Positions 42,738 through 55,313 of a DNA stretch of 64,000 nucleotides are shown here, in pieces (position 1 is the first letter of the stretch; each line of letters starts with the position of its first letter). This DNA is from Cercophora sp. LCS_1 (Eukaryota > Ascomycota > Sordariomycetes > Sordariales > Lasiosphaeriaceae). A model generated the notes under the pieces. That model was not told the DNA's origin and made no database searches. It worked only from the letters and a program-made list of their open reading frames with translations. Both the position numbers and the translations under genes were made by a program. The stretch spans positions 124,001-188,000 of the forward strand of contig JAPZLL010000003.1 in the NCBI GenBank assembly GCA_036250225.1, read 5' to 3'.

Positions 42738-42952
42738 GGGGTCCGAAAAGCGGCACGGACCAACGGCCCCCATCTGAGCAATTGGTCGGTTGGTTGCAGG
42801 GCATCACCGCCAAAAAAGGACCCCTTTTTCCCCTCATAAATCCAGACCCCTCCTTGCCCCTGAGAACCCGATCCGAGCTTGGGCAGGCCCAATTGGCAAT
42901 ATTTTCTACACAACAAGCGTTGACGTCTCTCTCGTCACATCCCACCGCAAAA

Positions 42953-44071
42953 ATGGCACAAAAGACGACGCTCAAGGAGTTCGAGTCTGTTTTCCCCAAG
43001 CTGGAGGAGGTGCTCCTTGAGCATGCCAAGTCATACAAGCTGCCCAAGGAGCAGCTCGAGTGGTACAAAAAGGTCAATAACCTCTTCCTCGACCTAAACA
43101 CCTGGATTCATTCGAGCGCCCACTGACCCTCCAACCCCCAACAACAGAGTCTCGAGATCAACACGCTTGGCGGAAAATGTAACCGCGGCATGTCTGTGCC
43201 GGACTCGGTGTCCCTGCTCCTCGGGCGCCCCCTCAGCGAAGAGGAGTACTTCAAGGCCGCGACCCTTGGCTGGATGACGGAGCTGTTGCAGGCCTTCTTC
43301 CTCGTGTCCGACGACATCATGGACAGCAGCATCACGCGCCGCGGCAAGCCGTGCTGGTACCGCCACGAGGGCGTGGGCATGGTGGCCATCAACGACGCCT
43401 TCATGCTCGAGGCCGCCATCTACACGCTCCTCAAGAAGTACTTCCGCGACCACCCCTCATACGTCGACCTTCTCGAGCTGTTCCACGAGGTGACGTTCCA
43501 GACCGAGATCGGCCAGCTTTGCGACCTGCTCACCGCCCCCGAGGAGGTGGTCAACCTGGACAACTTCAGCATGGAGAAGTACCGCTTCATCGTTATCTAC
43601 AAGACCGCCTATTACTCTTTCTATCTCCCCGTGGCCCTGGCTCTGCACATGCTCAATGTCGCGACCCCCAAGAATCTCAAGGCGGCCGAGGACATCCTCA
43701 TCCCGCTGGGCGAGTACTTCCAGATCCAGGACGATTACCTCGACAACTTTGGTCTGCCCGAGCACATTGGCAAGATTGGCACCGACATTATGGATAACAA
43801 GTGCTCCTGGCTGGTGAACCAGGCGCTGGCGATTGCGACGCCCGAGCAGCGCCAGATTCTGGAGGAGAACTATGGCCGGAAAGACAAGACCAAGGAGACG
43901 GTCATCAAGAAGCTGTATGACGACCTCCAGCTGGAGAAGCGCTACCAGGACTACGAGGAGAAGGTTGTTGGTGAGATCCGCGAAATGATTTCCAAGGTCG
44001 ATGAGAGCGAAGGCCTGAAGAAGGGCGTGTTTGAGGCCTTTTTGGCCAAGATTTACAAGCGTAGCAAGTAA
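42953..44071 (+). CDS. erg20: Farnesyl diphosphate synthase
   Basis: Makes geranyl and farnesyl diphosphate from IPP and DMAPP in the cytosol, feeding ergosterol, dolichol, ubiquinone and protein farnesylation. Exons 42953-43072 and 43148-44071 give 347 residues, the normal length. Both aspartate-rich motifs are intact: FLVSDDIMDSSITRRGKPCW (first) and FQIQDDYLDNFGLPEHIGKI (second, with the following GTDI and KCSWL). The N-terminus MAQKTTLKEFESVFPKLEEV and C-terminus FLAKIYKRSK match fungal enzymes. The third exon base usage is strongly biased to C/G at third positions, as expected for a highly expressed gene. Confidence 0.97.
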
Positions 44072-44517
44072 ACTGGTTCGATTGTGTGCGTCGATCGATT
44101 TTACCCGAGTAGAGATAGATGCCTCTGACAGTTGAATGGCTATGGAAAAAAGGGACCACTTTGACAGAAGCACACATATTTAGAGCAGGACTAGTCTGCA
44201 GCGCTAATAAAATCAATTCAGTAAACTCGCTGCTCCACCGTTCCACTCCACTGAGTGAGCCTCCTTGATCCCCAGATATCCGCAGCCCAGTGTGTTGTTA
44301 TTCATGAGGTCAAGTACTGTAGACCTTGGACCAGGGTATCAAGTTTGCTATAGGAGCCAGTATACCTTTCCTTGTCCGCTCTTTTTTTTCTCTTTTCCAT
44401 CAGTCCCGTAACTCCCGATCATGGCCCTGACAACACATCCTCATCCGCAAAATGAAATGGACGTAAACTAAGCAACCCCCCGTCAAACCGTATAACACCA
44501 AGTCAAATCAAGTGGTC
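44072..44517. other. Intergenic 3' regions (FPP synthase / RA-PH gene)
   Basis: 446 bp between converging genes, no gene seen. Confidence 0.5.
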
Positions 44518-47500
44518 CTAAAGCAATGTTCCGCTCCTTCCTCTCGGGTCTCTTCTCTCATTCCAGTCCGCCCCTGCCAAAAGAGGAACCGGCTTCACTT
44601 GTCCCGGAACAGCGGGCGCAGTGGCAGAGGTGCTGGATCTCCCTCGAGTTTCCCTTTCACCGGTGCCCGCTCGCGAAATCAATGGATAGCCTCGACCCTG
44701 TCCTTGGCCCGATCGGGCAACCCCAGGCGGCAACACAGGAAGTGGTCCAAAGTCCGCGCCGTCACCCCTTCTTCCTCCCACGACGCTTCCCCCAGAGCTT
44801 GAAGTCGCCGTCGGTCGTCTTGGACGACTGGTGCCGTTACTGTTGCTACTTCTCAGACTCTGTTGGCGGTTGATCAGAGTCCTTGGAGGTGCCTCGTACT
44901 GCCTCGCGCCGGGTACGGCAGCCGGTCCTGTGGCGAAATCAACAAGAGGCTTCCCTTCGGGTGCGCGGAATCCATGTCCACGTCCTGTGCGTGACCATTG
45001 CGGCGGTTCAACAAAGGTGGGGTTGAGATTGACAAGGGGTTGGGCAGGGACGCGATGACGGAAGTGTTGTTGCTGACGATTGGATGCTGTGGTGGAAGAG
45101 GACGAGGTCTCTGGGCGAGTTCCTGTGTTGGAGCGGGATTTGGCGCTATGCTCGAGGGCCGAAGGGAACCAGCCCTGTGGCTCGGCTTTGGACCCCTCAG
45201 CCGAGGAAAGAGATGGGTGTGAGGTGTTGGTGGCGTTCGTGTTACCAGACGTTGTTCGACGACTATTGAGAAGACTGGGTCCCGGAGTAAATGCGCTCGC
45301 CGAAGAGCTGGTGAACTGTGTCCGAGCATGGCGGTTTTCTTCCCGCTGTACCTGCTTCCGCTCGTCATAGGCGGCGCCTAACAGGCCATTTTCCGCAAAC
45401 GCTGGCTGCGAAGGCTCCAATTTGCTGATTGGTTCTCGCTTCAGGTCACCGCTTGCCCTGTGGGCAGGGCCGTCTCCTTTATATTCACCGCTGCCTCGGG
45501 GTCTTGCACTCAGATCTCTCCTTAACTCAAGACTTTCTCTCGGCTGACCAGTCGCTGTGGCTACTGCGGCGGGCATTGCTGACTTTCTGGAATCGGGAAC
45601 CCAGTCACTACCGAATTCATCCAACGGCTTGTCGAAACGCTGAAGGTTAATTAGAGGCTTGAATTCTCCGATGGTGTATGGTGCTTCATCCACCGAGACC
45701 TTGACTTTGTGTCCATTGACCCTAACATGGCCAACGGTCTTCTTCGGTGGTGATGGCTCATCTGGAAGGATTTGTGGAGGCTTCTCAATTTTTCGAACCA
45801 GCGGTCCTGCCTCCGGTTTGGGGACAGACTTCTTCTTTGCATGGATTTGAAGCGCCCGGTTCACTAAATACCAGCTCCGCCAATGCTGGACCCGCGAACG
45901 GAAGTCGTTGGCTACCTCGTTATCCTCAGTAGAGAAGTAATGGATGTAGTTATCGTTGTTGAGAAAAACGGCCATCTTCTGCTGACTTTTGATACCGAAA
46001 CAGTGTTTCTTTGGTGGCTTCAGGGTTTTCCGCTTCTGGGATTCTGTGGGCATGTATATGTCGAAGTCGGAAAGGTGACAGAGGCTCACAACATCCTTGT
46101 CGGAAGGAGCTGGCTCTGGCTTCTTCGAAGAGACAAGTTGCCCATTTTCCAGTAACGTCACGTATCGCTTGCTCCATTTACCATGTTTGTGGGAGTGGTA
46201 AATGGGGAGCACAAAGCCAGCCGGTGGTTTGTCAGTGTGCGGTACGCCCGCGAGTTCCAACTCAGGGTCACCATTGGCAGCATCTGTTGAGACCAACAGT
46301 ATGTTCTGCGAGTCGCTGTCCCAAGAGTTCATGACATCTCGAATGCGCTCATAGCGGCGGATACGCCTTTCGAGACCAAGCCTTGAATAGGTTTCGACCA
46401 GTATGCTGGTACTGACGTTGATAGGTTGCGGTGCTTGGTCCGAACAGGCAATCAAAATGTCGACCGCAGCTGTCTCGACGCTCACGACGAGGTCAAGTGT
46501 AAGCCCCTTGCACCTAACGGTTACCCGCTTTCACTGATGTTAGCATCACGCTGCTCTTGTCTCACAATTGCTTGGTCCCGTCTGAGTCAACTCACTCGAT
46601 CAGCACCATTGCTTGCTCCCCTAGGGGCATCTGTTGGCCCCCTCCCGCCAGCCTCAATAAATTTGCGGGACATGAAGCCTGGTTCCGAGCTCTTGATACG
46701 GCGGAGATCGATGGACGAACCCGCCGAGGAAGATGGTGAAACTGAGGGCGAAGCGGAAGAGCGCAGTGAAATGTTGGACTCTTGAGCACGGCGGCCTTTA
46801 GCCAGGAGGGACAGCTTTTCTTTGAAGGAGGGAGCAGACGGGGGTAGGGGTGGTAAGGGGGCGGATAGTTGCAGCTCCAACCGCTGCCGACGAAGCTCTC
46901 TCTTGTGCTGCTCGGCAAGGATCCGGTCCGTCTCGGCCTCGAGCCGTGCGACTTCGGCGGTCCAGTGGGCGGCTTGCTCTTGTTCGTTTTCTTTGTCGTC
47001 CTGCAGCTCCTGCAACAGTAGCTGCCGGCGCTGATCCTGCTTCCGGGGTCCGTGGAAGCTTCCGAGCGGGCGCCGGGACGCTGCAGGGTCCGGCTCGGTG
47101 GGAAAAGCTGCTAGAGAAGGTTGCTTGTGCTGCTGCAGGGCGTACGGGAGCGTTAAGTGGTCTGGATGGTTGTGGTCGTCGTGGTTGTCGTCGCCCACGC
47201 GCCCCTTTGGCTTCAGGCCGTTGATGGTGTCGTCATCGGCGGCGGCGCACAGAACAGGGCGGGAATTCAACAATTTCAAGTCCCGCTGGGCAAGGGGCAG
47301 AGGAGCGACAGCACCGATATTATAGGGGATGCTATGGATTGGCGTCTTGGGCCGGGTTCTCTTCACGGGGGCACCCAAGCTCCCGCAGGTGTGGGTTGTT
47401 TGGTACGTTGACGGCGCGGTGGAAGCGACAGCGGCGCCCCGGCCCAGCCTCTTGTCATGAGATGATTGAACAGCATTCCCCGCGATGGTCGACGTTTGCA

Positions 47501-47564
47501 ACACACTCCTTCCCTTTTCTGTGTGGCAGCGGGGAACCTTTCTTAGCGTCTCGTTGGGTGACAT
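44518..47564 (-). CDS. RA-PH domain protein (Grb7/RIAM-like architecture)
   Basis: Probable cortical signalling scaffold. Exons 46596-47564 and 44518-46527 give about 992 residues. The N-terminal third is disordered, then a coiled coil at ~178-232 (QQLLLQELQ-like, WTAEVARLEAETDRILAEQH). A Ras-association-like domain starts at the splice junction (RVTVRCKGLTLDLVV, VDILIACSDQ, SILVETYSRLGLERRIRRYE). A PH domain follows (~residues 425-555: FVLPIYHSHKHGKWSKRYVT, KHCFGIKSQQKMAVFLNNDN, FRSRVQHWRSWYLVNRALQ). The C-terminal 400 residues are Pro/Ser/Arg-rich. RA-PH in tandem binds small GTPases and phosphoinositides in animal proteins; the fungal role is inferred only. The first in-frame ATG was used; an upstream exon cannot be excluded. 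Confidence 0.75.
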
Positions 47565-48290
47565 GGCCGAGGCCACAGACGAGCTTAGACGAGCCACTGA
47601 CGACTTGGCGCCCGGGTTTCCAGGTGAGCAAGGTTGCTTTTAGCCGTTGCGGTGGCGGGAAGGAGCACGAGACCAGGTACGAAGGGTCTTGTCGCACCTG
47701 CAGGCAATGCTCATCACCTACAGTACCGAGGTGCGTGCTGCTGCGAGTGCTGCGCGGGGGTGTGATTGATCGATCAATGGCTTTCCCGTTTCCGCGGCGC
47801 TGGGAAACAGAGTATTTGTCGCATCCAACTTTGCCCAACGTCAAGGCTTCGTGACGATGCTGTCATGCATTCAACTGACTCGAATGAAGTGAGCTTCAAG
47901 AAGACCATCGACATGCAGCATCAGGGAGAACCATGCACGCTCTTAATAGGACGGGCGAGAGAAGGGAGAGCCCAGCCAGCAGCATGCCGGAACTCACCAG
48001 CGAGCCCCGCGATGGAATGAAGACATCACCATTACAGGAAGCTGATGAACCACGGAGCATTCGTCACGAAACCAGGCGATGCGAAGTTGACACGGTGAAC
48101 GGCCTATTCTCAAGCATTCAGACGGCTCGGTTGTCTCACCGCCAAACTCCCTTGCCGAGCCATGTCGGTGAAGCCTAGGGGAAAACACGACCAGGAATTC
48201 TGAACGCTATACACGCGTCTTCTCCCTTGACGGACAAACACGTAGCTGGCAGCAGGTTCTCGATGTCTCACGGCTCATGCCGTCAACATC
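47565..48290. other. Intergenic region upstream of the RA-PH gene
   Basis: 726 bp between the RA-PH start and the stop of the MAT2B-like gene; no supportable gene. Confidence 0.5.
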
Positions 48291-49408
48291 TCACCTCCTG
48301 AAGGCTCGGCATTCTCTCCGCCACCACCCTGTGAAATCTTGAGTCGAAACGTCGATACCAATCTCCTTTAGTGCACGAGTGCTCAGGTGGCAATCGTATG
48401 GCCGCTGCACACTTGCACCGGGGTCGTTCCCTTCGGTGTTAGGCTCGATGTTATCCATGGGCACACCCATGATCTCGGCAAATAGTTGGCAGATCTCATA
48501 CTTTGTGTACCTGTCTTCGCTCGAGAACTGAAGAACGCGCGGCAAGGTAGCCCGATCTTGAGCATCTAGATACTTGGTTGCAACGTCTGCATTTTGTCAG
48601 CAGCCATGCTGTTCGACTTCGAACTAAACCTACCGCGACAGATCCGAGCCACGTCTTCCGTGTTGGTGGGAAACCTCAGAGCCCTAGATAAGTAACGTAT
48701 TAGTTGACGTTTCCTTTCACTCCAATCATGCTGCACCCACCAATGGTCCATCGCGACCTTCCCGCCCTGTTGGCTTTTCGTGACGATATCCATCAACACG
48801 TTGACGGCGCTCTCCTTGTTTTCGCTAACGCTGCCGTACAGCACCGGCACCCGCAAAACAACTCCCAATCCTTCCTTCCCCGCCGCTTTGAACTCTTCCA
48901 ACACCGCCTTCTCTCCATCCAACTTCGTCTGGCCGTAGAGGTTCGTGGGTCCAGTCTCAGCATCGGCCTCGTAAGGGGCGTCTCCAGGTCGACCAGCGAA
49001 AACGTAGTCAGTCGAGATGTAGATAACAAGTATATCGCGCTGCGCACAGAGACGGGCAAGAGATTCGGATGCCTCAATGTTGAGGATGCGAGTCCCCTCT
49101 GGGTCCTTGTCAACTTTGTCGGGGAAGCGGTTTGCAGCGCCTGCGCAACAAAAATATGGTCAGACCAAAGAAAAGGGAACAATGAAGGCTAGTGGGAATT
49201 TACAGTGAACAATCACATTGGGCTTGGTCTCCTCGAGTGCCTTCTCGACATCATCTGCGTTGGAGAGATCGACCTTAAGGATGCTGGTTCCGTCGGCGCG
49301 GGAGAAGCCAGTGCCTTTGACATCCCAATCACTGTTGCGGAAAACCTTGGTGACCTGGCGACCAAGAAGGCCGGTTGCGCCGGTGACGAGAGCTGTGCGG
49401 CCGGTCAT
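48291..49408 (-). CDS. RmlD/MAT2B-like NAD(P)-dependent reductase
   Basis: Short-chain Rossmann protein of the dTDP-4-dehydrorhamnose reductase family; the closest eukaryotic relatives are MAT2B, the regulatory subunit of methionine adenosyltransferase. Exons 49204-49408, 48741-49140, 48634-48683 and 48291-48586 give 316 residues. Signatures: nucleotide-binding VTGATGLLGRQVTKVF, VIVHCAANRFPDKVD, active-site ISTDYVF and YGQTKLDGEKAV (Tyr-x3-Lys), VVLRVPVLYG, and MDHWALRFPTNTEDVARICR restored by splicing the 57-nt third intron. The C-terminus WWRRECRAFRR is basic. Whether it is catalytic or regulatory cannot be told from sequence. Confidence 0.87.
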
Positions 49409-50038
49409 TTTTCAATATGCAACTATATGTCAACAGCTGCAATGGCGTTGGCAAGGTTCAGGAAGTAATTGAAGACGTCTCAACCCTGAGCTTCTGGCGG
49501 GGTCCAGAGGGGTTAGTGCCAAGAACCGTTGACGTAATGCTCCCAAGGGAGCGGATCACGATGGATGAGGGGCAAGAGGGTCAGGGTTATCATGGTATTC
49601 CGTAGACTGACTATCTACTCAACTACCTAGGCCGCTGGGCAATTAGCAAACGTTATCTTCGTGAGTCAGATCCGCAGCAAAGGCCAGATTTGAAATGACG
49701 AATTGAAATCGTACTCTCATGGCAGAAACAAGCGTCTTCGTGAGCGAGACGCCCGGTACTAAAGCACCGAGAGCCCCAAACAACAAAGCAGGCCATCGAG
49801 TACATGCTGTTAATAACAAGACCTCATCAGCCAGATCCACGTACAATCCCACGGCGGGAAATTTCCACGTATCCGAAACCATGAGGCAGAGTCGTAGAAC
49901 ACCTTTTTCAGCAAAATAAGTGTCCTGGTAGGCGATAACGCCATCAGTCCAACGAGTGTGCAACAAACTGTTGCAACGGCACCCCTTGATATCCCACATG
50001 CCGTTGGAAAACGGTGGATTTTCGCGCTTTTGTGTTAC
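49409..50038. other. Intergenic region upstream of the MAT2B-like gene
   Basis: 630 bp with no coding frame of recognisable family; CTACCTAGG near 49624. Confidence 0.5.
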
Positions 50039-51987
50039 TTAGTCCTCATCGGCGACCTTGTCGGCAACCATCTCCTTGGCCTTGTTGATCACCTTCTCAG
50101 GGGGGCGGGTGACGACGACGGCCTCACTCGGCTCTCCAGGACTGCCTAGGCCCGTGAAAGGTGCTGTGCTAGTGGGGGTGCTGGGGACAACAATTCGAAT
50201 ATCCTCCGGCGAACCGGGGATGATCTTGGGGTCAAGACCCGGAATGTGAATGCGTTTAGCCTCATTCTGGTACGCCGCGGGAATGATCTCAATAATCTCA
50301 TCCCTCGGGAACTTGAGCTTCGGGATATCCCTGGTGCTGCAGTGCATCAGGTAGGCATAGAGAACGCGAAGGACACTCTCGTGGGCAATGATCAAGAGGT
50401 CATTCTGCTCGCGCTCGAGCTCCAGGATGATGGGCTCAAGCCGAACGGCCAGATCATGGTACGACTGCGAGGAATTGTTAAGCTGGGCCGTGGTGAACAT
50501 GAACAAGAAGTCAACATACCTCGGCGCGGGGATAACGGTGATGGTAAGGGTCCAACTCATGCTTCTCCACCTCCTCCGGGTACATGGACCGGATGACCCT
50601 CTCGGAAAGCTTCTCACAAACACCGGGGTTGATCTGGCTCATCTGCGAGCGCTGGCGAACCTTGTAGCCAAGCTCCTTGAAGGGCTCTGCTGTCTGAACG
50701 GTGCGAAGACGAGTCGATGTCCAGACAGACAAGGGACGAAGGGGAGCGTCAGAACCGCCTTGGTCAATGAGAGCCTGTCGCTCCTGCTCGCGGTGCCTGA
50801 TCAATGTCTCGGCAACCTTGGAGGCATAGGCCTTCCCCTCTTCGGAAAGCGGGGCATCGGCCCTGTAAGATTCCTCTTCAGTGGCAGTGCCGGCGCGAAC
50901 GAAGAATGTGGTGCGCGACTTGATATGAAGGTTCGTCAGGTAGAAGACGATGCGGTGCGACAGGTAGTTGAAGCTGACGTTGTTGTAAAAGAACGACTGC
51001 CCGGCGTTGACCATTCTGACATAGTTGAGCTCCTTTTCCTCCATGATCTCGAAGACGGGGATCTTGGTCTGAATGCGCTGGAGGTACCGCTCGGCCGCCT
51101 CGTTCGGGTCCATGCCAATGAACTAGGGATGTCAACTCGGGCATCATCACGCGCCCAGTGTATTGTGCGGGACTTACATCGGGCGAAGAGATCTTGACAT
51201 TGCGCGCATTCTCCTTGAGAATCTCCTCATCATCGACGTACGACTCGATGAAGAGGGTCTGTAACTGCATCAGTACCCGAGACCGCCGGTTGGGCGATGG
51301 GGCCATTTAAAGCCACTGACCTGGACATCATGCTTCTCAAACTCCTTGGCAAGAGAGTGACGGCCGCTTGCAGTCGGGTTGACAGCGTCGTAGATAGCGA
51401 CTTGGCCATTCTCGTGGTTGAGCCAGCCGTAGATGTCCTCTCGACATTTCTTGAGGATTTTCTGGCGGAGCATGACAGAAGCCGGTGACGCATTGGGGTA
51501 GAAGTAATCCTGAGGAACGTCACCACCCTCACCAACAGTGGCGCGACGGTAGTCACCCAAGTGGAAGATTCGGGTCTTCACACCGAGCCTATGGATAGCC
51601 GAGTTCAGTTTACCATCTGACATTTGAAAAGCAACCTGACTTACCACTGCAGATAACGCGCCATCGACACGCAGATGTGGCTGTATCTAGGTTAGCTCGA
51701 GTACTGGGTTGGGGACAGGAATACTTACGTCTTTCCGCGAGCGGGCAATCCCACCATGACGATGGCGATACGGCCGGAGTGGAACAGTCTACCCGACATG
51801 GTGCTGTAAAGCTGGGCCGGAGCGAGGTTGTTGGGATCCTCCTCCACATCGTGGATGGCGTCAATGAACGTCGAACTCTTGCGCCGGTAACGAGGCGCGT
51901 TGGCCGCGATCTCGGCGGTACTGTGGCAGGATGAGAACTTCACTTGTTTACACAAAAGGGATGTCTAACTTACAGGAGAGTATCCAT
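50039..51987 (-). CDS. 6-phosphofructo-2-kinase with degenerate phosphatase domain
   Basis: PFKFB-family enzyme that makes fructose 2,6-bisphosphate, the activator of glycolytic phosphofructokinase. Seven exons (51974-51987, 51729-51920, 51645-51680, 51321-51588, 51178-51258, 50520-51122, 50039-50464) give 539 residues in phase, including a 14-nt first exon (MDTLL). The kinase half is complete: Walker A VMVGLPARGKTH, GDYRRATVG, IYDAVNPTASGR, VQTLFIESYVDDEEI, ISSPDFIGMDP. The C-terminal histidine-phosphatase half starts with TTFFVRAGTATEEE where active bisphosphatases have R-H-G-E, so Ala (~274) replaces the phospho-histidine; the second His survives in IIAHESVLRVLYAYL. The protein is therefore probably kinase-only. 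Confidence 0.93.
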
Positions 51988-54067
51988 GATGCCACTGTTA
52001 TTGCTGTGACTTGGCTGATCCGAGTTATGGGGTAGTCACACGCTTCCAAGGAAAGATGGGAGGCGAGCTGTTGTTGTCAAGTAAAGTTGAGGTTCGAGTT
52101 GAGCTCAAAACTGGCGCACCTTGGGCTCCGCGGCCCAGGGCAACAGCAGATAAGCGGGTCCCAGCTTCTCGGCGGCCTCTGCCTGCCGAGTTTTTGTGCT
52201 TATAATCTCCCTGGGTCTCGAAAAGGACGTGGTATCCGTCGCAGTGGCGAGAGAGTCCAACGGGCGGACGGTGTGCGGCTTTGAATACTTCAGATGCCCG
52301 CTTTCCTGTGGTTCACCAGCCTGACCTGCGGATCTGTGATGGTATTGTGCACCCGGCCGTTTATGGTCCCCGCAGCTGACTAGTGTGAATTCAAGTCCAA
52401 AAAGACATAGAGCGAGAGGGAGGTTTGGACTTGATGACGCACTTAAGCAAAGAGATGAGAGATTCGCAATGTCTATTTCTGGCACTTTTAACGATGGGAG
52501 TTCCGAACTTGGTGAGTGGAAGCCGGGTTGCAGCGGGACAAAGAGCACGGCACGGCGTTGATGTCTGTGCGGAACAGTGCATCCCGCAGCCGGCAATCGG
52601 ATCTCATAGGGCCTGGACCCCTGTAATCCAGCGAAGACTTGCGGCTTCTTCCCAGGTGAAGCTTGCCATTGAGGTGAGGTTGCCTTTCAAACAACGGAAC
52701 TTCAGCGATTGTTGGGAAATAAGGACCAGTACCCCCAGGTAGGTGCGAGAATGGAAGGACCCTCGCTTTTCACATGGCCGGGCTACCTAGGTACTCTGAA
52801 TCAACAACTCGTTGCGCGGCGCTCATTCCCGTCACCTGTGGTACCCTACTATCAGTGGAGTGGGTCGTTATCCTGAAGATACATTGACATTGCTGTCTGA
52901 GTATTTGAGTCGGACGGACCAAGCCTACTTGGTCATGCTTATCGTCAAAGTGGGCAGGACTTCGTCTTCATGAGACTGGGGACAGTTTAAATCGCCCAAC
53001 CTTCAGGAAGTCACATGCAAGAACAATAAAAGAGCTCTTATGTTGTTGGTCTCTCTCACATCTGACTTATGTAAATGCAAATCGCAATGGTGAAGGATTA
53101 GCTAGGCAACTATGAGTTCACAACGCAATGGCAATATGATGCTTCTGTTGTCTCGTCTTGCTTCACGTGCACTCTCGCTCGGAGCCTTGAGGTAGGTGCC
53201 AGCTTGATCGGGAATCCTTTGCCGCACAACGGAACTGATGCTTGCAAGGACAAGATGGAAATGGGAGGCTTCGTTCTTGGGAATCTTAGCAAGGCAGAGT
53301 CCCTTCTTCAGGAAAAAGTAAAATTTATTGATAGATGGGCTGTCTCAAGGTGGGTTGGGGGAGCTGCGAGATCTTTTCGTCATGGACCGAGGAGTTGAGT
53401 CTACAATCTGCCTGCGTGTGCACTACTACCTAGCAACCCAGGTGTATTGTTCTTGGCGTGAAATGCCCCAACTCTTTATGGCTTTGCAACTTGGACTTGT
53501 GGTCGCAACTTGGCAGCTCCGAAGGATCGAGAGCCCCCCGCGATTTCCCCAATCAATACGGACAGAAAATGGGTTGATGCAACAAAAAGATCATCTTGGA
53601 AGCTCTTAAATCGTGGATGCTACTTCCTCGTAGCGCCGGTATTATGTAGTCCTCTCCTCATATATACTATTTAAGATCTTCATTAATGGGTTAGAAACCA
53701 TCTAAGCATAGATCTGGGGCAGCGGTCTTGTGGACTCTGCCGCTGATGGATGGTCGCATCTGGAGTATTTTGTCCATAGTCTGGGGAGCGACCTGCGAGA
53801 GTTCGGCTCCACCCATGTGCAGGGGCCATGACCGCGACCCGGCTTGAGTTGGCCGTGAAATTTTTGGTCCAGGTTTGCAGTCTTTGTGTCGACGTTGGAA
53901 TCCGACTTCAACACAAATCCACCGCAACAGCGTTCCGTGTACGAATTTGCGACCACAATCGTCGGCTCATACATATACAGGCCGGTATTACATCGAATTC
54001 CAATTGACGAATTCGACTTCCTGTGCAGCCGCCTCTCCCGTTTCCCGAATTGACGAACGCTGCGACA
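51988..54067. other. 2.1-kb gene-free divergent region
   Basis: Separates the PFK-2 and tom40 starts. Frames up to 163 codons exist on both strands, but none shows a known family or start context. TACCTAGGTAC near 52787 resembles the palindrome at 42720. The stretch 53600-53700 is AT-rich. Confidence 0.5.
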
Positions 54068-55313
54068 ATGACGTCCAGCACCGAGTCCCCCGTTGCTTTC
54101 TTGACGAAGAACCCAGTCTTCGCCGGTCTCTCAGATGTATACGATGTCTTCCAAGAAAGGAGATCGAAGCTCGGTCTCTCAAACCCCGGCACAGTAGATA
54201 ATGTCGCGCGAGGTACGTCTCGGCGCACGAATGAAGCTCTCCGCCAAACCGGAACGTCGCTGATATTTTGCCGTCGCAGAGGTTCAGCGTGATGTGCTCT
54301 GCACTAACCACATGTTTACTGGCCTCCGGGCTGAGATATCTAAGGTTTCCAATTTCAACCCGCTGTGCGTCATACCTCCGGCATTGCGGTGGTCAGCCAC
54401 TGACTTCGTTGCAGATTCCAAGTTTCCCACCAGTTTGCCGTTGGAGAGCGCATGCAGCCTTACACCTTGTCGGGAATGTACGGTAGCAACAAGCTTTTCG
54501 CCCAGGGCAACGTCGACAATTCTGGTTCGGTGAGCGGGCGACTCAATTGGCGATGGGGCTCAACCGCCCACATCACGAAGATGCAGTTCCAGAGCGGCAC
54601 TGACGGCGCCGACGGCATGAACTTCGAGCACGAGTACACCGGCGCTGATTTCACCAGCTCTTTGAAGACTGTGAGCGCTTCCATTCTGGACGGCGGTGTC
54701 ACCGGAATGGTCATCGGTGACCATCTCCAATCCTTGACCCCTAACCTTGCCTTGGGATTCCAAGCTCTATACCAGCGCCAGGCCATGAACCAGCCCCCGC
54801 AAACCGCCGTTTCATACGTTGCTCGCTACAAGGGACAGGATTGGGTTGCTTCTGCTCAGCTGCAGGCAATGGGAGGTCTTCAGACGTCCTTTTGGAAACG
54901 CCTGTCCGACCGCGTGCAGGCTGGTGTTGACATGACACTTTCCATGGCGCCCGCAGGCGGCGGTCTTATGGGCGGCCCCCTTCAAAAGGAGGGCCTCACG
55001 ACATTTGGTGCCAAATACGATTTCCGGATGTCTACTTTCAGAGCCCAGCTCGACACCCAGGGCAAGCTTACTTGCATACTCGAGAAGCGTGTTGGGGCCC
55101 CCATTCAGATGACATTTGCGGCCGAGGTCGACCATGCTACTGTAAGAACTCCCTCGGCTAAGACGCGCCTTTAAAAAAACTTGTTGTGCTAATTGACTGC
55201 AGCAACAAGCCAAGATTGGTCTCGGCATCAGCCTCGAGGCAAGCTCGGAGGAGCTTCAGATGCAACAAGAAGCCCTCGGGGCAGCTCCCCAGGGACCCAA
55301 CATCCCCTTTTAA
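54068..55313 (+). CDS. tom40: Mitochondrial import channel Tom40
   Basis: Beta-barrel pore of the TOM complex in the mitochondrial outer membrane. Exons 54068-54212, 54280-54364, 54415-55141 and 55203-55313 give 355 residues, the fungal Tom40 length. The N-terminal helix region NPVFAGLSDVYDVFQERRSK leads into the barrel. Porin_3 strands include HQFAVGERMQPYTLSGMYGS, GRLNWRWGSTAHITKMQFQS and GFQALYQRQAMNQPPQTAVS. The Gly-rich MAPAGGGLMGGPLQKEGLTT and the C-terminal beta-signal region AKIGLGISLEAS follow. All three introns are in phase and restore conserved strings (LFQVSHQF, ATQQAKIG). Confidence 0.95.

Larger units (their letters stand above)
42346..42952. other. Divergent promoter region, cdc23 / farnesyl diphosphate synthase
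   Basis: 607 bp shared by two start codons. It holds an ACGCGT box and an 18-bp palindrome, listed separately; no coding frame is supported. Confidence 0.55.

Noticed and set aside
42953..44071. Farnesyl diphosphate synthase as the seed of a terpenoid gene cluster
   Set aside because: The enzyme is the standard housekeeping type, and no cyclase, P450, transporter or cluster regulator is nearby.
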